Below are positions 1 through 8,354 of a DNA stretch of 64,000 nucleotides, piece by piece. The notes beneath the pieces are model-generated. The model searched no databases. It was not told the origin of the DNA and saw only the letters and a program-made list of their open reading frames with translations. This DNA comes from Halonotius aquaticus. GTDB lineage: Archaea > Halobacteriota > Halobacteria > Halobacteriales > Haloferacaceae. Location: positions 1 to 64,000 of the forward strand of contig NZ_QKNY01000003.1 in NCBI RefSeq assembly GCF_003605575.1. Reading direction: 5' to 3'. Position 1 is the stretch's first letter; every line of letters begins with the position of its first letter. The position numbers and the translations under genes were made by a program.

Positions 1-96
1 GAGCCACCCCTCAATGAGGCTCCGAATGAGCAGCCGGTGGCGTGGCACGTCCTGAGTGTCGGTGGTCGCCTCGCCGTCGGACTCCTGGTGGCTCAT
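1..96 (-). CDS. Hypothetical protein, N-terminal part (runs off the window)
   Basis: The minus strand opens with an ATG at 94-96 and stays open for 32 codons to the window edge. The visible residues are hydrophilic and acidic at first, then turn basic and hydrophobic (RHRLLIRSLIEG), which is a normal haloarchaeal composition. The alternative frames over this stretch are rich in Trp and Arg and look non-coding. Too little is visible to assign a family. It is transcribed divergently from the archaellin gene. No strong RBS or TATA element was seen close to the start. Confidence 0.5.
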   Translation of the reverse strand, partial: MSHQESDGEATTDTQDVPRHRLLIRSLIEGWL

Positions 97-406
97 TGGT
101 GGGTGCGGTGCAACGGCCAACGGTGGCCGTCGCTGTGTTGCTATCGGATCGTTGTTGGCCGCCGACTAAAATCTCTCCCTCGGAATCGACGGCGGCGGCG
201 GTCAGCAACCTACCAGCACCCACAACAGGCGTTGGTCGATGAAATAATATTGTTTCTGATATAATCGCGTACTCCGAGACGACAGATAGTATCATAGAGG
301 AAAATTTGTAGTCTGAACTTCTTCAAATAGTGTATTAGGTACTAAAATTAGGTTTGATTCGATCTGAGAGTATGCTCTTATTATTATTTTTGATAATTTT
401 AGGCCT
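97..406. other. Intergenic region between divergent genes
   Basis: About 310 bases without a convincing gene. The first half (to about 235) is GC-rich like coding DNA but holds no persuasive frame. The second half is strongly AT-rich and carries the archaellin promoter. Other short open frames here have Arg/Trp-rich translations and were not accepted. Confidence 0.5.
378..391 (+). promoter_or_regulatory. TATA-like element of the archaellin gene
   Basis: A T/A-only tract (TTATTATTATTTTT) lies 16-29 bases before the ATG at 407. This is the haloarchaeal spacing for a leaderless transcript starting at or next to that ATG, and it favours 407 over the internal ATG at 476. Confidence 0.45.
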
Positions 407-1051
407 ATGTTTAATGCCTTCCTGACTACAGTTACAGATATCGCTGCCCTTGTTCCGGGTGAGCGACGTCACACTATGTCCGAGGCAGCTCGCGGTCAGG
501 TTGGGATCGGGACGCTCATCGTGTTCATAGCGATGGTGCTGGTCGCGGCGATCGCCGCCGGCGTCCTGATCAATACCGCGGGGTTGCTACAGGCTCAAGC
601 CCAAGCTACCGGCGAGGAGACGACCGCAGAGGTCAGCAACGTCATCCAGATCAAACACGCCATCGGCGAGGAGACCACGAACAACGGCGACATCGACGTG
701 CTGAATATTAGTATGCGCCTGACGCCGGGCTCAGACCCAATTAATCTCAGCGACGCCTCCTACACCGTGGAGGTCAACGGCAACGCGACCGTCGTCAACG
801 GCAACGAGGATGTGAGCGACGGTGTGTCGTACCACTCGATACAGGGATTGGCTGACAACGGCACCAGCACCTTGTCAGATCAATCTGATCTCATAACCGC
901 CCGGTTTAATCTAACCGCGATTCAGGGGGTAACCCAACTTGATGAGCGAACCAAGGTTCGTTTCATTGCGATCGCGCCTGATGGTGGAACGACATACAAG
1001 GAGTTCAGAGCCCCGAACATGATCGTCAATGGTGAATCGTACATCCTCTGA
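407..1051 (+). CDS. Archaellin (archaeal flagellin) precursor
   Basis: Structural subunit of the archaellum filament. Residues 29-60 carry the class III prepilin-type signal: [17 protein letters not shown] followed by the hydrophobic stretch and the near-invariant GVLINTAG segment of haloarchaeal archaellins. PibD-type peptidase should cut after Gly30. The rest is polar and Thr/Asn-rich, with several N-x-S/T sequons that could be N-glycosylated, as known for haloarchaeal archaellins. The 214-residue length is typical. The start at 407 begins MF as many archaellins do and fits the TATA spacing, but gives a 30-residue leader. The ATG at 476 would give a very short one. No other archaellum or chemotaxis gene is visible next to it. 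Confidence 0.9.
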   Translation: MFNAFLTTVTDIAALVPGERRHTMSEAARGQVGIGTLIVFIAMVLVAAIAAGVLINTAGLLQAQAQATGEETTAEVSNVIQIKHAIGEETTNNGDIDVLNISMRLTPGSDPINLSDASYTVEVNGNATVVNGNEDVSDGVSYHSIQGLADNGTSTLSDQSDLITARFNLTAIQGVTQLDERTKVRFIAIAPDGGTTYKEFRAPNMIVNGESYIL

Positions 1052-1097
1052 ACTACTCAACAAACGCATTTGCCGAGGCAGCACGTAGCTTCGGCAG

Positions 1098-1430
1098 ATG
1101 AACCACGTTCCTGATTCAGTGGTGACAGCGATCGACACGTTCGGCGAACAGCTGTTACTCGGGGACGCCAGCGCCGTGAGCGGCACGCTCAGAAACGACC
1201 TGCAGATTGAGATCAGTCCGCCTGACGGATCGACTGCTGTCTGTCGATACAAGGCAGTCCATACGCAATCACCGCCAACGCTCAGGGATCGAGGGTCGTT
1301 TGTGACGACTATCGTCGATGGGGTCGATAGTCGACTCCAGCAGTGGGGTATCGACCCACCAGCGGCATACCGTTACGTCGATACCGTCAACGACACACAC
1401 CATTACGAGGGCACTCTACAACTGCCGTGA
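1098..1430 (+). CDS. Hypothetical protein
   Basis: A 110-residue open frame starting 46 bases after the archaellin stop, same strand. Composition is moderately acidic with one Cys, without a signal peptide, membrane segment or metal motif. I do not recognise the family. It could be transcribed with the archaellin gene, but nothing links it to motility. G+C content and codon use fit the host better than the next gene does. The overlapping minus-strand frame (911-1252) has a basic, Ser/Arg-rich translation and was rejected. Confidence 0.55.
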   Translation: MNHVPDSVVTAIDTFGEQLLLGDASAVSGTLRNDLQIEISPPDGSTAVCRYKAVHTQSPPTLRDRGSFVTTIVDGVDSRLQQWGIDPPAAYRYVDTVNDTHHYEGTLQLP

Positions 1431-1645
1431 GACAGCCATCTCCCAACTGAGTGGGTCACTATTGTCGACGGTAGAATCACGATAACCAGACAAATCAGAT
1501 CAACCAAGCATGGACAACGAGAATTCCTCGGAACGAATTGGCGTGTCTGTTGATGTACTATGGAAAAATGATGACGCTCGGATAAGAGAGAATTCTCATA
1601 AGAATCGGAAGAAAGACATCAATAAGATTGGATACAATTCCTATT

Positions 1646-2278
1646 CTACTGACTTCCATACCATTCTTTTCTAAGTTCCCTCTCAGGCCCACAGATCAAA
1701 ATATAATTTACGTCGTAACTGACCTGACTGCCTTCCTCATTTTTCTTTTTTATAGGCCACATTAAACCCTGATATGGATATGATTCATCCCGTTTTGCTG
1801 CACGTACAGATTGAATGATATGGCTTCTACGACCCCAATTGTCCACAGAAGTATCTCCTTCAAATTGTATCCCATTCACCATACCAGAGACTTTGATATA
1901 GCTTTCACCATCCAATTCGCTCTCAAATGGGATCGTCATCACCTCACAAGAAAATTTGTACAATTGATCTAAATTAAGCTCTTTTTTCGGTAAATTTGAT
2001 ATTTTTGGTATATCGTCAGCAGACATAAGACTGTTAGCTAATTTCTTTGCTTTCCGCATATCATCGTCAAAGTTGATTTTTTTAATTTCTGATTCTGTTA
2101 ATTCACCAGAGAACTCACCGGAAATTGTAGCCCACAGCTTTCCCAATTTGCCTGCCGCTGTCCCTGAAAAGCTGGAGCCGGATTCAATTCGCAACTCATC
2201 CACGTCTCCATACAATTCAGAGTAAACTTGTTCAACAGCTCCTTTTGACGCATACATAACGTGCTGATACTCAACCAT
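1646..2278 (-). CDS. AT-rich orphan protein
   Basis: A 210-residue protein of unknown function. It has a YQHVMYASKGAVEQVYSELYGD start, a Ser/Gly-rich segment (residues 33-43) and Lys-rich stretches such as IKKKNEEG. The Lys, Ile and Asn content and AT-rich codons contrast sharply with the acidic, GC-rich neighbours, which suggests recent acquisition. The N-terminal plan (short beta start, glycine/serine patch, long helical region) loosely recalls DUF6414-like proteins, but this is a weak resemblance. It sits 235 bases from tRNA-Trp, a common integration neighbourhood, though no integrase is visible. Confidence 0.7.
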   Translation of the reverse strand: MVEYQHVMYASKGAVEQVYSELYGDVDELRIESGSSFSGTAAGKLGKLWATISGEFSGELTESEIKKINFDDDMRKAKKLANSLMSADDIPKISNLPKKELNLDQLYKFSCEVMTIPFESELDGESYIKVSGMVNGIQFEGDTSVDNWGRRSHIIQSVRAAKRDESYPYQGLMWPIKKKNEEGSQVSYDVNYILICGPERELRKEWYGSQ

Positions 2279-2512
2279 CGATGTTCTGAGTAATATAACG
2301 TGTCAGAACGTAATATAATTTCCCAGAATCGGGTTTACGATTGAATCCACGCAAGTATTATTTGAATCGGCGATGGGATCTACATCACCGCACGACGGCT
2401 CGTTGGTGGAAACAATAGTATTCAAGTAGATCAGAAGTCCAATTTTGTGATTTAATGACTACTGTAGAGACTCACTGTTGGACGGTGAGTTCGATTCACG
2501 AAAGAGAGAAAG

Positions 2513-2691
2513 TGGGGACGGAGGGATTTGAACCCCCGATCGACTGATATCTCCGGTACGCGCCTCGGAACTCCAGAGGGTCGTCATTGCGAACCGATGA
2601 TCAGTCGGTCGCTCGGTATATCAGTCTGGAGTGTCGTCCCGGGCGCGTGGCCTCTGGAGTCAGTCGCCATGCCTGGCTTGGCCACGTCCCC
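2513..2691 (-). tRNA. tRNA-Trp (CCA) with an intron of about 105 nt
   Basis: Reading the minus strand, the acceptor strand GGGGACG (2691-2685) pairs with CGTCCCC (2520-2514), with discriminator A at 2513. The T-arm contains GGTTCAAAT. The anticodon CCA is at 2657-2655 and is followed directly by the intron. The 3' half of the anticodon stem resumes at about 2548. Removing roughly 2653-2549 leaves a normal 7-nt loop and a perfect GACTGA/TCAGTC stem. Haloarchaeal pre-tRNA-Trp is known to carry an intron of this size that acts as a box C/D guide RNA for 2'-O-methylation of its own tRNA. CCA is not encoded. Confidence 0.95.
2549..2653 (-). ncRNA. tRNA-Trp intron, probable box C/D methylation guide
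   Basis: The intron contains CTGA boxes (D-like), an ATGACGA box (C/C'-like) and the segment TCTGGAGT. That segment is the exact reverse complement of ACTCCAGA spanning the anticodon of the same tRNA, as expected for a guide. In Haloferax volcanii the equivalent intron guides methylation at positions 34 and 39. Exact splice sites depend on the bulge-helix-bulge fold and are uncertain by 1-2 bases. Confidence 0.8.
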
Positions 2692-2761
2692 TCGCCAGCA
2701 TCTTACCCGAACCACAGTAAAGGGGTTTCGGTCGCCACCGGCGACCCGCAGCCGGGACTAG

Positions 2762-2986
2762 CTACTCAGCCTCGCTGTCGTGCCAGTCGCAGTCCTGACA
2801 TTTGTAGCCGGTAACAAACGACGTGACGCTCGGCATATACCCGACGGTCAACACGTTGCCGCCGCAGTCCGGACACTCACGGTCGGCGTCCTCGATCTCG
2901 GTCGCTTCCATCGGCGACTCCCCTTCGATCAACTCGGCCAGCGATTCGGCGGTGACCATGCGGCCCTCAACGACGCGGTTGCTCAT
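2762..2986 (-). CDS. Small zinc-ribbon protein, DUF5795-like
   Basis: A 74-residue haloarchaeal protein with two CxxC knuckles, CPDCGG near residue 38 and CQDCDW near residue 63, that should bind one zinc. The N-terminal half begins VVEGRMVTAE and is rich in Glu. It matches my memory of the DUF5795 family, which occurs only in haloarchaea and has no known function. The ATG at 2984-2986 is the only sensible start. A role in nucleic-acid or protein binding is possible from the zinc ribbon but is inference. Confidence 0.85.
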   Translation of the reverse strand: MSNRVVEGRMVTAESLAELIEGESPMEATEIEDADRECPDCGGNVLTVGYMPSVTSFVTGYKCQDCDWHDSEAE

Positions 2987-3049
2987 ACCGACTCGCTAAC
3001 GGAGGCGACACCAAAGACCTGTCGTGCCGGGTGTGGCAAGCGAACCGGC

Positions 3050-3808
3050 TCACTGATCGGCAACGAGTTCGAGCCCATCGTCGCCCTCGACGACCGCGAG
3101 CCCATGATCGTGGATGAACGTCGCTGTGCGCTCGGGGACAATCCGTTCGGCCGAGATCCGGGCGCGCAGCTCTGGTACCAGCGTCCGAAGATCCGCGCCG
3201 GTTTCGACGACCGGCGAAGTACCCAAGAATGCGGTCGACAACTCGGCGTCGGCCGCCCGATCAGCAAGCCGTTGGAGCTCGATCGCGCCAAAAACATCGG
3301 CAAAGTCGATCGCTTCGGTAAAGCCAGCGTAGTAGACCCGTCCCTCACTCGCCGGGCCGACGACCACATCGTTGGTGCGGAGCTTCATCGCCGCCCCATC
3401 GATCATCGTCCGCGACAACAGCGGTGCCGTCCCGCGGATGACGGCCGCCGACGCCGCTTCCTCCTCGCGGAGGAGATGCGTCACCGTGTTGCCCGCCCGC
3501 GCCGAAAACGTCGAGCCGACTTGCGGTTCAAACCGCACATCCGAGGGATCATCAAGCGCGTCGGCAACGATAGCGCGGAGCTCAGCGACCGGCTCGGTGT
3601 CAGTCTGATGGGCGTCCGGCAACTGCTCAGAGTCCGGGTAGTTAACGAGCAGTTCCGCCCCCGAGCGGTCGATCGCGTGGAACGTATCGGCCAACATCGC
3701 TTCGTAGAGATCGGTTGCCGCGGCGGTCGACAGCGGGCTTGTCTCCGAAAGCGCGGGCAACACAAGCCCCTCACGGGGTGGCGACGCCAGCACGGCGATT
3801 ACGGTCAT
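3050..3808 (-). CDS. DUF2064-type nucleotidyl/glycosyltransferase-like protein
   Basis: About 252 residues. The N-terminal MTVIAVLASPPREG segment, the DLYEAMLADTFHAI helix and the segment DVVVGPASEGRVYYAGF follow the plan of DUF2064/TIGR04282 proteins, which share a Rossmann-like fold with CofC and other nucleotidyltransferases. The family's usual acidic metal-binding pair (GxDxP) appears here as IRGTAPLL, so catalysis as in the family is doubtful. The substrate is unknown. The ATG at 3806-3808 is preferred to the GTG two codons upstream. It is preceded by the uracil-DNA glycosylase gene on the same strand. Confidence 0.7.
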   Translation of the reverse strand: MTVIAVLASPPREGLVLPALSETSPLSTAAATDLYEAMLADTFHAIDRSGAELLVNYPDSEQLPDAHQTDTEPVAELRAIVADALDDPSDVRFEPQVGSTFSARAGNTVTHLLREEEAASAAVIRGTAPLLSRTMIDGAAMKLRTNDVVVGPASEGRVYYAGFTEAIDFADVFGAIELQRLADRAADAELSTAFLGTSPVVETGADLRTLVPELRARISAERIVPERTATFIHDHGLAVVEGDDGLELVADQ

Positions 3809-3885
3809 ACCCACGGGTCAGGGCGGCGGCGTCTTGAACACGGTGATCCCAGGTGGGCTGACTGCCCACCGCCGAGCCGCGATCG

Positions 3886-4521
3886 TCAGCGACTCTGGCG
3901 GCCCTTCGTCTGGCGATAATCCCGCGAAAACACGTTCTCGGTTATATGCTCGATAAAGGCCTCGCTGTCGGCGTCAGTCTGCCGGTCGAGTTCCAGCATC
4001 GGGACAAGCTCGAAGCCGCGGCCGCGAACTGTTGTCGCGTGAACCTCCTCGATATCGAAGGCGTCCGGCGACCGGGTTGTGTACTCCATCGCCAGCGATT
4101 CGATCACCCGTTGACCGATGGGGACGATGATCTGGGGGTTCATCATCCGGATCTCGGCGTTGAGATACGGCTCGCAGGTGTTGATCTCGGTTTCGCTCGG
4201 CTCACGATCCGGGTGTCGACAGCGGGTCAGATAGGTACAAAAGGCGTTCTGCATGTCCGGTTCCGCGGCCTCGGGATCGGATCGCACAAAGCCGAGTTCG
4301 CCGAGGATCCACTGGAGGCGGCGACCGGCGTCGTCGCCGGTAAACGGGATTCCTGTCGTGTCGGCACCCTCGTGGGGGCGTTCAGCGATGAAGATGAACT
4401 CGCCGCCGACATCGCCGTAGCCGTGAACGACGTTGCTGCGTGCCTCACAGAGCCCCGGACAGTTGGTACACTCCTCATCCATGCCGAAGGGGTTCTCTAA
4501 CTGGGGCTGGTGGGCGTCCAC
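3886..4521 (-). CDS. Uracil-DNA glycosylase, iron-sulfur family
   Basis: Removes uracil arising from cytosine deamination in DNA. The protein (211 aa) starts with a cysteine pair CTNCPGLC (residues 18-25) that, with later cysteines (CTYLTRCR and CEPYL), should hold a 4Fe-4S cluster. The segment IFIAERPHEGAD plus GIPFTGDDAGRRL corresponds to the catalytic motif A region and the product-site glycine of family 4/5-like enzymes. The usual motif A is GEAPGxxED, and here it reads AERPHEGAD. The second motif is less clear in the C-terminal third. It lies upstream of the DUF2064-like gene on the same strand. Confidence 0.85.
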   Translation of the reverse strand: MDAHQPQLENPFGMDEECTNCPGLCEARSNVVHGYGDVGGEFIFIAERPHEGADTTGIPFTGDDAGRRLQWILGELGFVRSDPEAAEPDMQNAFCTYLTRCRHPDREPSETEINTCEPYLNAEIRMMNPQIIVPIGQRVIESLAMEYTTRSPDAFDIEEVHATTVRGRGFELVPMLELDRQTDADSEAFIEHITENVFSRDYRQTKGRQSR

Positions 4522-4639
4522 ACCGGAGCGTGGGGATCGGTAAGTAAAATACTGCGGGTGCGGCTACAGCCGGGGATAGGTAAGGCCTCCGTCACCGCAG
4601 CCGCGATGAGCAAACCACCGACCGCACCGAGTAGCCTAA

Positions 4640-5530
4640 TCAGAGACCGAGAAGTACCGTTGCCTGATTCGCCAGCTCTGACAGCTCCTCGCTGGTCGTA
4701 AAAACATAGACAGCGAGGAGTTGCACCGAGTTTGTGAGCCCGTGAGCCAGCGCGACGACCGTTAGATTCTCCGTCCACTCATAAAGGGCCCCGTAGATGA
4801 CCGAGCCGGCGAACAACGCCGCGAAGGCCGCAAGCACCTGCACCAGGCTGGCCCCACCAGCGCTGTAGGCCGTCAGGTGGATCGGCACGAAGATGAAACT
4901 CGCCAGCACGATCGCTGTCGGCCGGCTGAAGGAGTGTGTCAGCCGCGTTTGGATGATCCCTCGGTAGAGCAGTTCCTCAAACGGGCCAACGATGAAGATC
5001 ATAAACGGAATCAACACCAGATAAAATGTCGGCTCGATCCCCTCGAAGTTCAACAGGCTGTGGGAGGCTGCCTGGACGCCGAGTGAAAAGGAGATGAGAT
5101 TGACGATCCCGATACTAAACAGGACGACAAACGGCGCGACCGCGATCACCAACACCTGGCCCAGCGTCGGCTTGCGGATGCGCACAAAGGAGATCTCCTT
5201 CCCAGTGGCCCACAGATACGCGGCAGCAATCCCGCCCATCGCCAAGATCTGCCCAAACACAAAATTGATCGCAAGCTCCGCCAACGGCGACAACGGCTGC
5301 TCAATCGGGAACACCAGCGTCGCCGCGAGCAGTGGCAGTACCAACGCGGCCGGCAGTAAGATCGCACCGAAGCCAAGTCCAGCGGCGAGGACGATCGCCC
5401 ACAGCTTTCCCAGCAGCCGCCGGCGCGAGCCGCCGGAGTTGCCGCCGACATCGCTGGTGACGATATGGCCGTCAGCGGTCACCGAGCCGACCGGCTGTTG
5501 ATCTGTCGAATCAGTATTCGGCTCAGTCAT
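4640..5530 (-). CDS. CPBP family intramembrane metalloprotease-like protein
   Basis: A polytopic membrane protein (about 296 aa) of the CPBP/CAAX-protease (Abi) family. It has the motif EELLYRG (glutamate pair plus Arg) and two later histidine motifs, FVPIHL and ALAHGLTNS, which together form the intramembrane active site. About eight hydrophobic segments are visible. The N-terminal 50 residues are polar and cytoplasmic. The ATG at 5528-5530 is preferred to upstream GTG codons. Relatives include prenyl-protein proteases, and the substrate here is unknown. Confidence 0.85.
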   Translation of the reverse strand: MTEPNTDSTDQQPVGSVTADGHIVTSDVGGNSGGSRRRLLGKLWAIVLAAGLGFGAILLPAALVLPLLAATLVFPIEQPLSPLAELAINFVFGQILAMGGIAAAYLWATGKEISFVRIRKPTLGQVLVIAVAPFVVLFSIGIVNLISFSLGVQAASHSLLNFEGIEPTFYLVLIPFMIFIVGPFEELLYRGIIQTRLTHSFSRPTAIVLASFIFVPIHLTAYSAGGASLVQVLAAFAALFAGSVIYGALYEWTENLTVVALAHGLTNSVQLLAVYVFTTSEELSELANQATVLLGL

Positions 5531-5784
5531 CACCACCACCCACAGCGACCGTCATCGGCAACTGACTGCCACGGTGCTGACTGCCGTGTCGAGTGAGCGA
5601 CCGCGGGCAGGCGTGGCGTCGATTCATCGCGGCAACACCGCGGCCGCGGCCGACAACGAACGCGAGGGGCGGAGGCTGACATTACTGGCCAGTCGGTGCC
5701 GGACAGCGAAAAACGCTGTCGTTCAGGCAGCCGACGTGGGTTGCGGACAGCCGGCCGGCCACGTCGATGGCAACGCCCGAACGC

Positions 5785-5790
5785 TTTTAC
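5785..5790 (+). promoter_or_regulatory. TATA-like element
   Basis: TTTTAC lies 23-28 bases before the ATG at 5813, consistent with a leaderless transcript of the DUF5779-like gene. Confidence 0.45.
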
Positions 5791-5812
5791 TGCCACCGGC
5801 TAACCGGGGAGT

Positions 5813-6097
5813 ATGGCGGATTTCGATCTCGACCTCCGCGAGGCGGAGGCGCAACTCGATGATATGCCGAGCGACGAGGTGGTGTTGGGCGTGCTCAACG
5901 GCGAGACCGAGGATACCGAATGGGTACAGTCGATCACCCAGGGCAACGTGCTCGTCCTTGCTGTCGAGGGCGACCTCAACGAGTTGGCCGCCGGCTTTGC
6001 ACGCGAGATCAAAGACATGGGCGGCGAGCTCATGCATTTTCGAGATTTCCTCATTATTACGCCACCAGAAACCGCGATCAATACTGATCGGCTGTAG
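5813..6097 (+). CDS. DUF5779-like haloarchaeal protein
   Basis: A 94-residue acidic protein with the pattern DFDLDLREAE..., VVLGVLNGET, VLVLAVEGDLNELA and a C-terminal MHFRDFLIITPP. This matches the haloarchaeal DUF5779 family as I remember it. It looks like a small alpha/beta domain without cysteines or membrane segments, so it should be cytoplasmic. Function unknown. The start is supported by a TATA-like element 23-28 bases upstream. It is convergent with the DUF2391 gene that ends 86 bases downstream. Confidence 0.88.
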   Translation: MADFDLDLREAEAQLDDMPSDEVVLGVLNGETEDTEWVQSITQGNVLVLAVEGDLNELAAGFAREIKDMGGELMHFRDFLIITPPETAINTDRL

Positions 6098-6182
6098 GCG
6101 GGCGAGTAAGCTGAACAGTCGAGAGGCCTGCGGCGGTGTCGACGACGGCGGCACACCACCACCCAACGTCGCGACAGCGATG

Positions 6183-7517
6183 TTATGCGTCCGTGTTGCG
6201 AGCCGCATCGCCGAGGGCCGCAAGATCGTCGTTGATGTCGGCTCCGGAACTCTCACCGGGTAGGATGTCACCCAGCGACGCGCCGAAGGAGGCGACCGTC
6301 CAGACAACGCTGATCCGCGCGAGGGCGACGACCGGATCGGCCCAACCGTTGACTCGACCCCACAGCGTCATCAACGCCGCCGCCGTCAGAAACGAGACGA
6401 TAGCGATCCCGATCAGGCGGCGGGGGATGACGCCAAAGAGCGGCCGACGGATCCGCACATCCTGTGGCCCGGCCCAGTAGACTAAGGCGAGAATCATCAC
6501 CAGGACAAAGGCCGAGTTGAGCAGGAACGCCACAGGGAGGCCAGCGAATCGAACAGAGAGAAAGTAGTCAGCGATCTCGAAGACACCATCCTCGACAAGA
6601 AACGGGATCGCAAAGAAGATGCTACCGACGAAGGCCTCGGCGATATCCCGGGAGGTGTATTTCTGAATCCGGTCGCCAAAGCCATGGTCAAGGGCGGCCT
6701 GTACCGTCTCCGCGCGGATGCGGGTGACCGCCTCGCGGTGGGAAGCACCAACAGCCGATTCGAGGTCGTCGAACTCCGCCTGAATCGCGTCGACGAGCGC
6801 GCTGTCGGTCAACGCTGCCGCTGTCGTGCGATCGGCTGTCGCCGCCGCGTCGGCCTCGCTGGCGTCGTTGCTTTCGGGTGTCGGCGGCGGTGCCGAGACG
6901 GCCGGCGCGCTGTCGTTGTCTGAGAGGATATCACCCAATGCGGCCCCGATCGAGCCGACCGTCCAGATCACGGTGATACGCGCGATCGCCGCAATCGGTG
7001 AGGTCCAGCCGTTGACCCGCCCCCAGACTGTCATCAACACTGTCGCGACAACAAAGGAGACGACAAGGATCATCACCACCCGGACGGGCAAGCTCCTGAG
7101 AAACACCGTTGTCTCCTGCTGATTTCGCCCTGTCCACTCCAACAGCGCGTAGGTCAACACGACGACAAACAGCGTGTTGGCGAGCAGATAGATCGGGACG
7201 CCGGCGACCGTCGATCCAAAGAGATGCGCCGCAATGTCGAAGACGCCGTCCTCGACGAGTAACGGCGAGGCGAAGATAACGCTGCCAACAAACGCTTCGG
7301 CGGCATCTCGGGGCTGAAGCTCCCGAACGCCGGAATCGAGGAGCCCGCGCTCGTAGGCCTCGACGAGGAGCTGTTTGATATCGTGCGCCGCGGCATCGGC
7401 ACGCGGCGCTGTCGTCTCGACCGTCACCGTGTTGAGATCCGCAAAGAGGCTCTCGATGGTGGTCTCGGCGGGATCGATCGCATCATGGCTGCCGTGCTCC
7501 GTCGACGATCGGGACAT
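6183..7517 (-). CDS. DUF2391 integral membrane protein with two tandem modules
   Basis: A 444-residue membrane protein built from two copies of the same unit. The first, at about residues 69-200, starts RDAAEAFVGSVIFASPLL. The second, at about 290-430, starts RDIAEAFVGSIFFAIPFL. Both continue through VEDGVF, a pair of long hydrophobic segments, a WGRVNGW motif and an ALARI(S/T)V.WTV..GA.LGDIL end. Each unit has about four membrane segments. They are joined by an acidic, Ala-rich cytoplasmic linker. DUF2391 proteins are putative inner-membrane proteins of unknown function and are commonly single-module. Confidence 0.88.
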   Translation of the reverse strand: MSRSSTEHGSHDAIDPAETTIESLFADLNTVTVETTAPRADAAAHDIKQLLVEAYERGLLDSGVRELQPRDAAEAFVGSVIFASPLLVEDGVFDIAAHLFGSTVAGVPIYLLANTLFVVVLTYALLEWTGRNQQETTVFLRSLPVRVVMILVVSFVVATVLMTVWGRVNGWTSPIAAIARITVIWTVGSIGAALGDILSDNDSAPAVSAPPPTPESNDASEADAAATADRTTAAALTDSALVDAIQAEFDDLESAVGASHREAVTRIRAETVQAALDHGFGDRIQKYTSRDIAEAFVGSIFFAIPFLVEDGVFEIADYFLSVRFAGLPVAFLLNSAFVLVMILALVYWAGPQDVRIRRPLFGVIPRRLIGIAIVSFLTAAALMTLWGRVNGWADPVVALARISVVWTVASFGASLGDILPGESSGADINDDLAALGDAARNTDA

Positions 7518-7643
7518 GGCGACTGGCAGGCGGTTTGCGCCGCGCGATCATATAGCTACGCCAGCGAGACAGCCGCCACCGCGATACCACCATCCACGCG
7601 GCGACGTGCCTGTGTTTATGCCGCCACAGCCCCAACCGCAGGT

Positions 7644-8351
7644 ATGCCGATGAAAGGAGACGGCCCGGCCGACTTGCAGGTGATCGATCGCTTCGACGGC
7701 GGCGTCGGCTGGCTGGCCTATCCCGACGAAACGATGCAACGGGCGAGCCACGCGCTCGCAACACCGGACGGCGTCTGGGTGATCGACCCCGTCGATGCTG
7801 CCGGCGTCGACGACCTGCTCGTCGAGGTCGGTGAAGCCGGGCCGGGAGTCAGCGAGGTTGCCGGCGTCGCCGTCTGTCTCGACCGCCACAAGCGTGATGC
7901 CGCCGCAATCGCTCGCCGTCACGATGTCGACGTATACGTTCCGACGTGGATGTCCGGCGTTGCCGACGAGATCGACGCCACGGTCAGCCGGTTTAGGAGC
8001 GACCTCGGCGACTCCGGCTTCGAGTCCTTTGTGATCCGGGATTCGTCGCTGCCGCCATGGCAGGAGGCCGGCCTCTACAATCCCGAAACCGGGACGATGG
8101 TTGTCCCCGAATCGGTCGGGACAGCCGCCTACTTTCTTGCGGGCGAGGAGCGACTCGGCGTCCACCCGATGCTCCGGCTGACACCACCCGAGGGGCTCCG
8201 ATCCCACGGGCGACCGGAGCGGATTCTTGTCGGCCACGGTGCGGGGATTCACGAGGACGCCGGCGGAGCACTTGAGGGTGCACTCAGGTCGTCGCGGGCG
8301 AACACCCCCTCGCTGTACGCAAAAACGCTGAAAGGGTTTCTCACCGGGTAA
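7644..8351 (+). CDS. Conserved haloarchaeal protein, MBL-fold-like
   Basis: A 235-residue protein. Features such as GVWVIDPVDAAGVDDLL, VAVCLDRHKRDAAAIARRHDV and ERILVGHGAGIHEDA follow the order of strands and the second half-site of metallo-beta-lactamase-like proteins, but the full HxHxDH metal motif is absent (LDRHKRD is in its place). Catalysis is therefore doubtful. The ATG at 7644 was chosen because upstream codons give a basic, non-haloarchaeal composition. The next gene starts 3 bases after its stop, so the two are probably cotranscribed. Confidence 0.72.
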   Translation: MPMKGDGPADLQVIDRFDGGVGWLAYPDETMQRASHALATPDGVWVIDPVDAAGVDDLLVEVGEAGPGVSEVAGVAVCLDRHKRDAAAIARRHDVDVYVPTWMSGVADEIDATVSRFRSDLGDSGFESFVIRDSSLPPWQEAGLYNPETGTMVVPESVGTAAYFLAGEERLGVHPMLRLTPPEGLRSHGRPERILVGHGAGIHEDAGGALEGALRSSRANTPSLYAKTLKGFLTG

Positions 8352-8354
8352 TCC

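Noticed and set aside
1510-1674. Possible 54-residue plus-strand gene before the AT-rich orphan
   Set aside because: It overlaps the 3' end of the minus-strand gene and has no clear TATA element or conserved motif.
2461-2512. Possible attachment site next to tRNA-Trp
   Set aside because: GGACGGTGAGTTCGATTCACG has a T-arm-like look, but no duplicate of the tRNA 3' end was found in the window.
2780-3919. Long plus-strand frame across the DUF2064 and neighbouring genes
   Set aside because: It is antisense to clear minus-strand genes and its translation is very Arg-rich.
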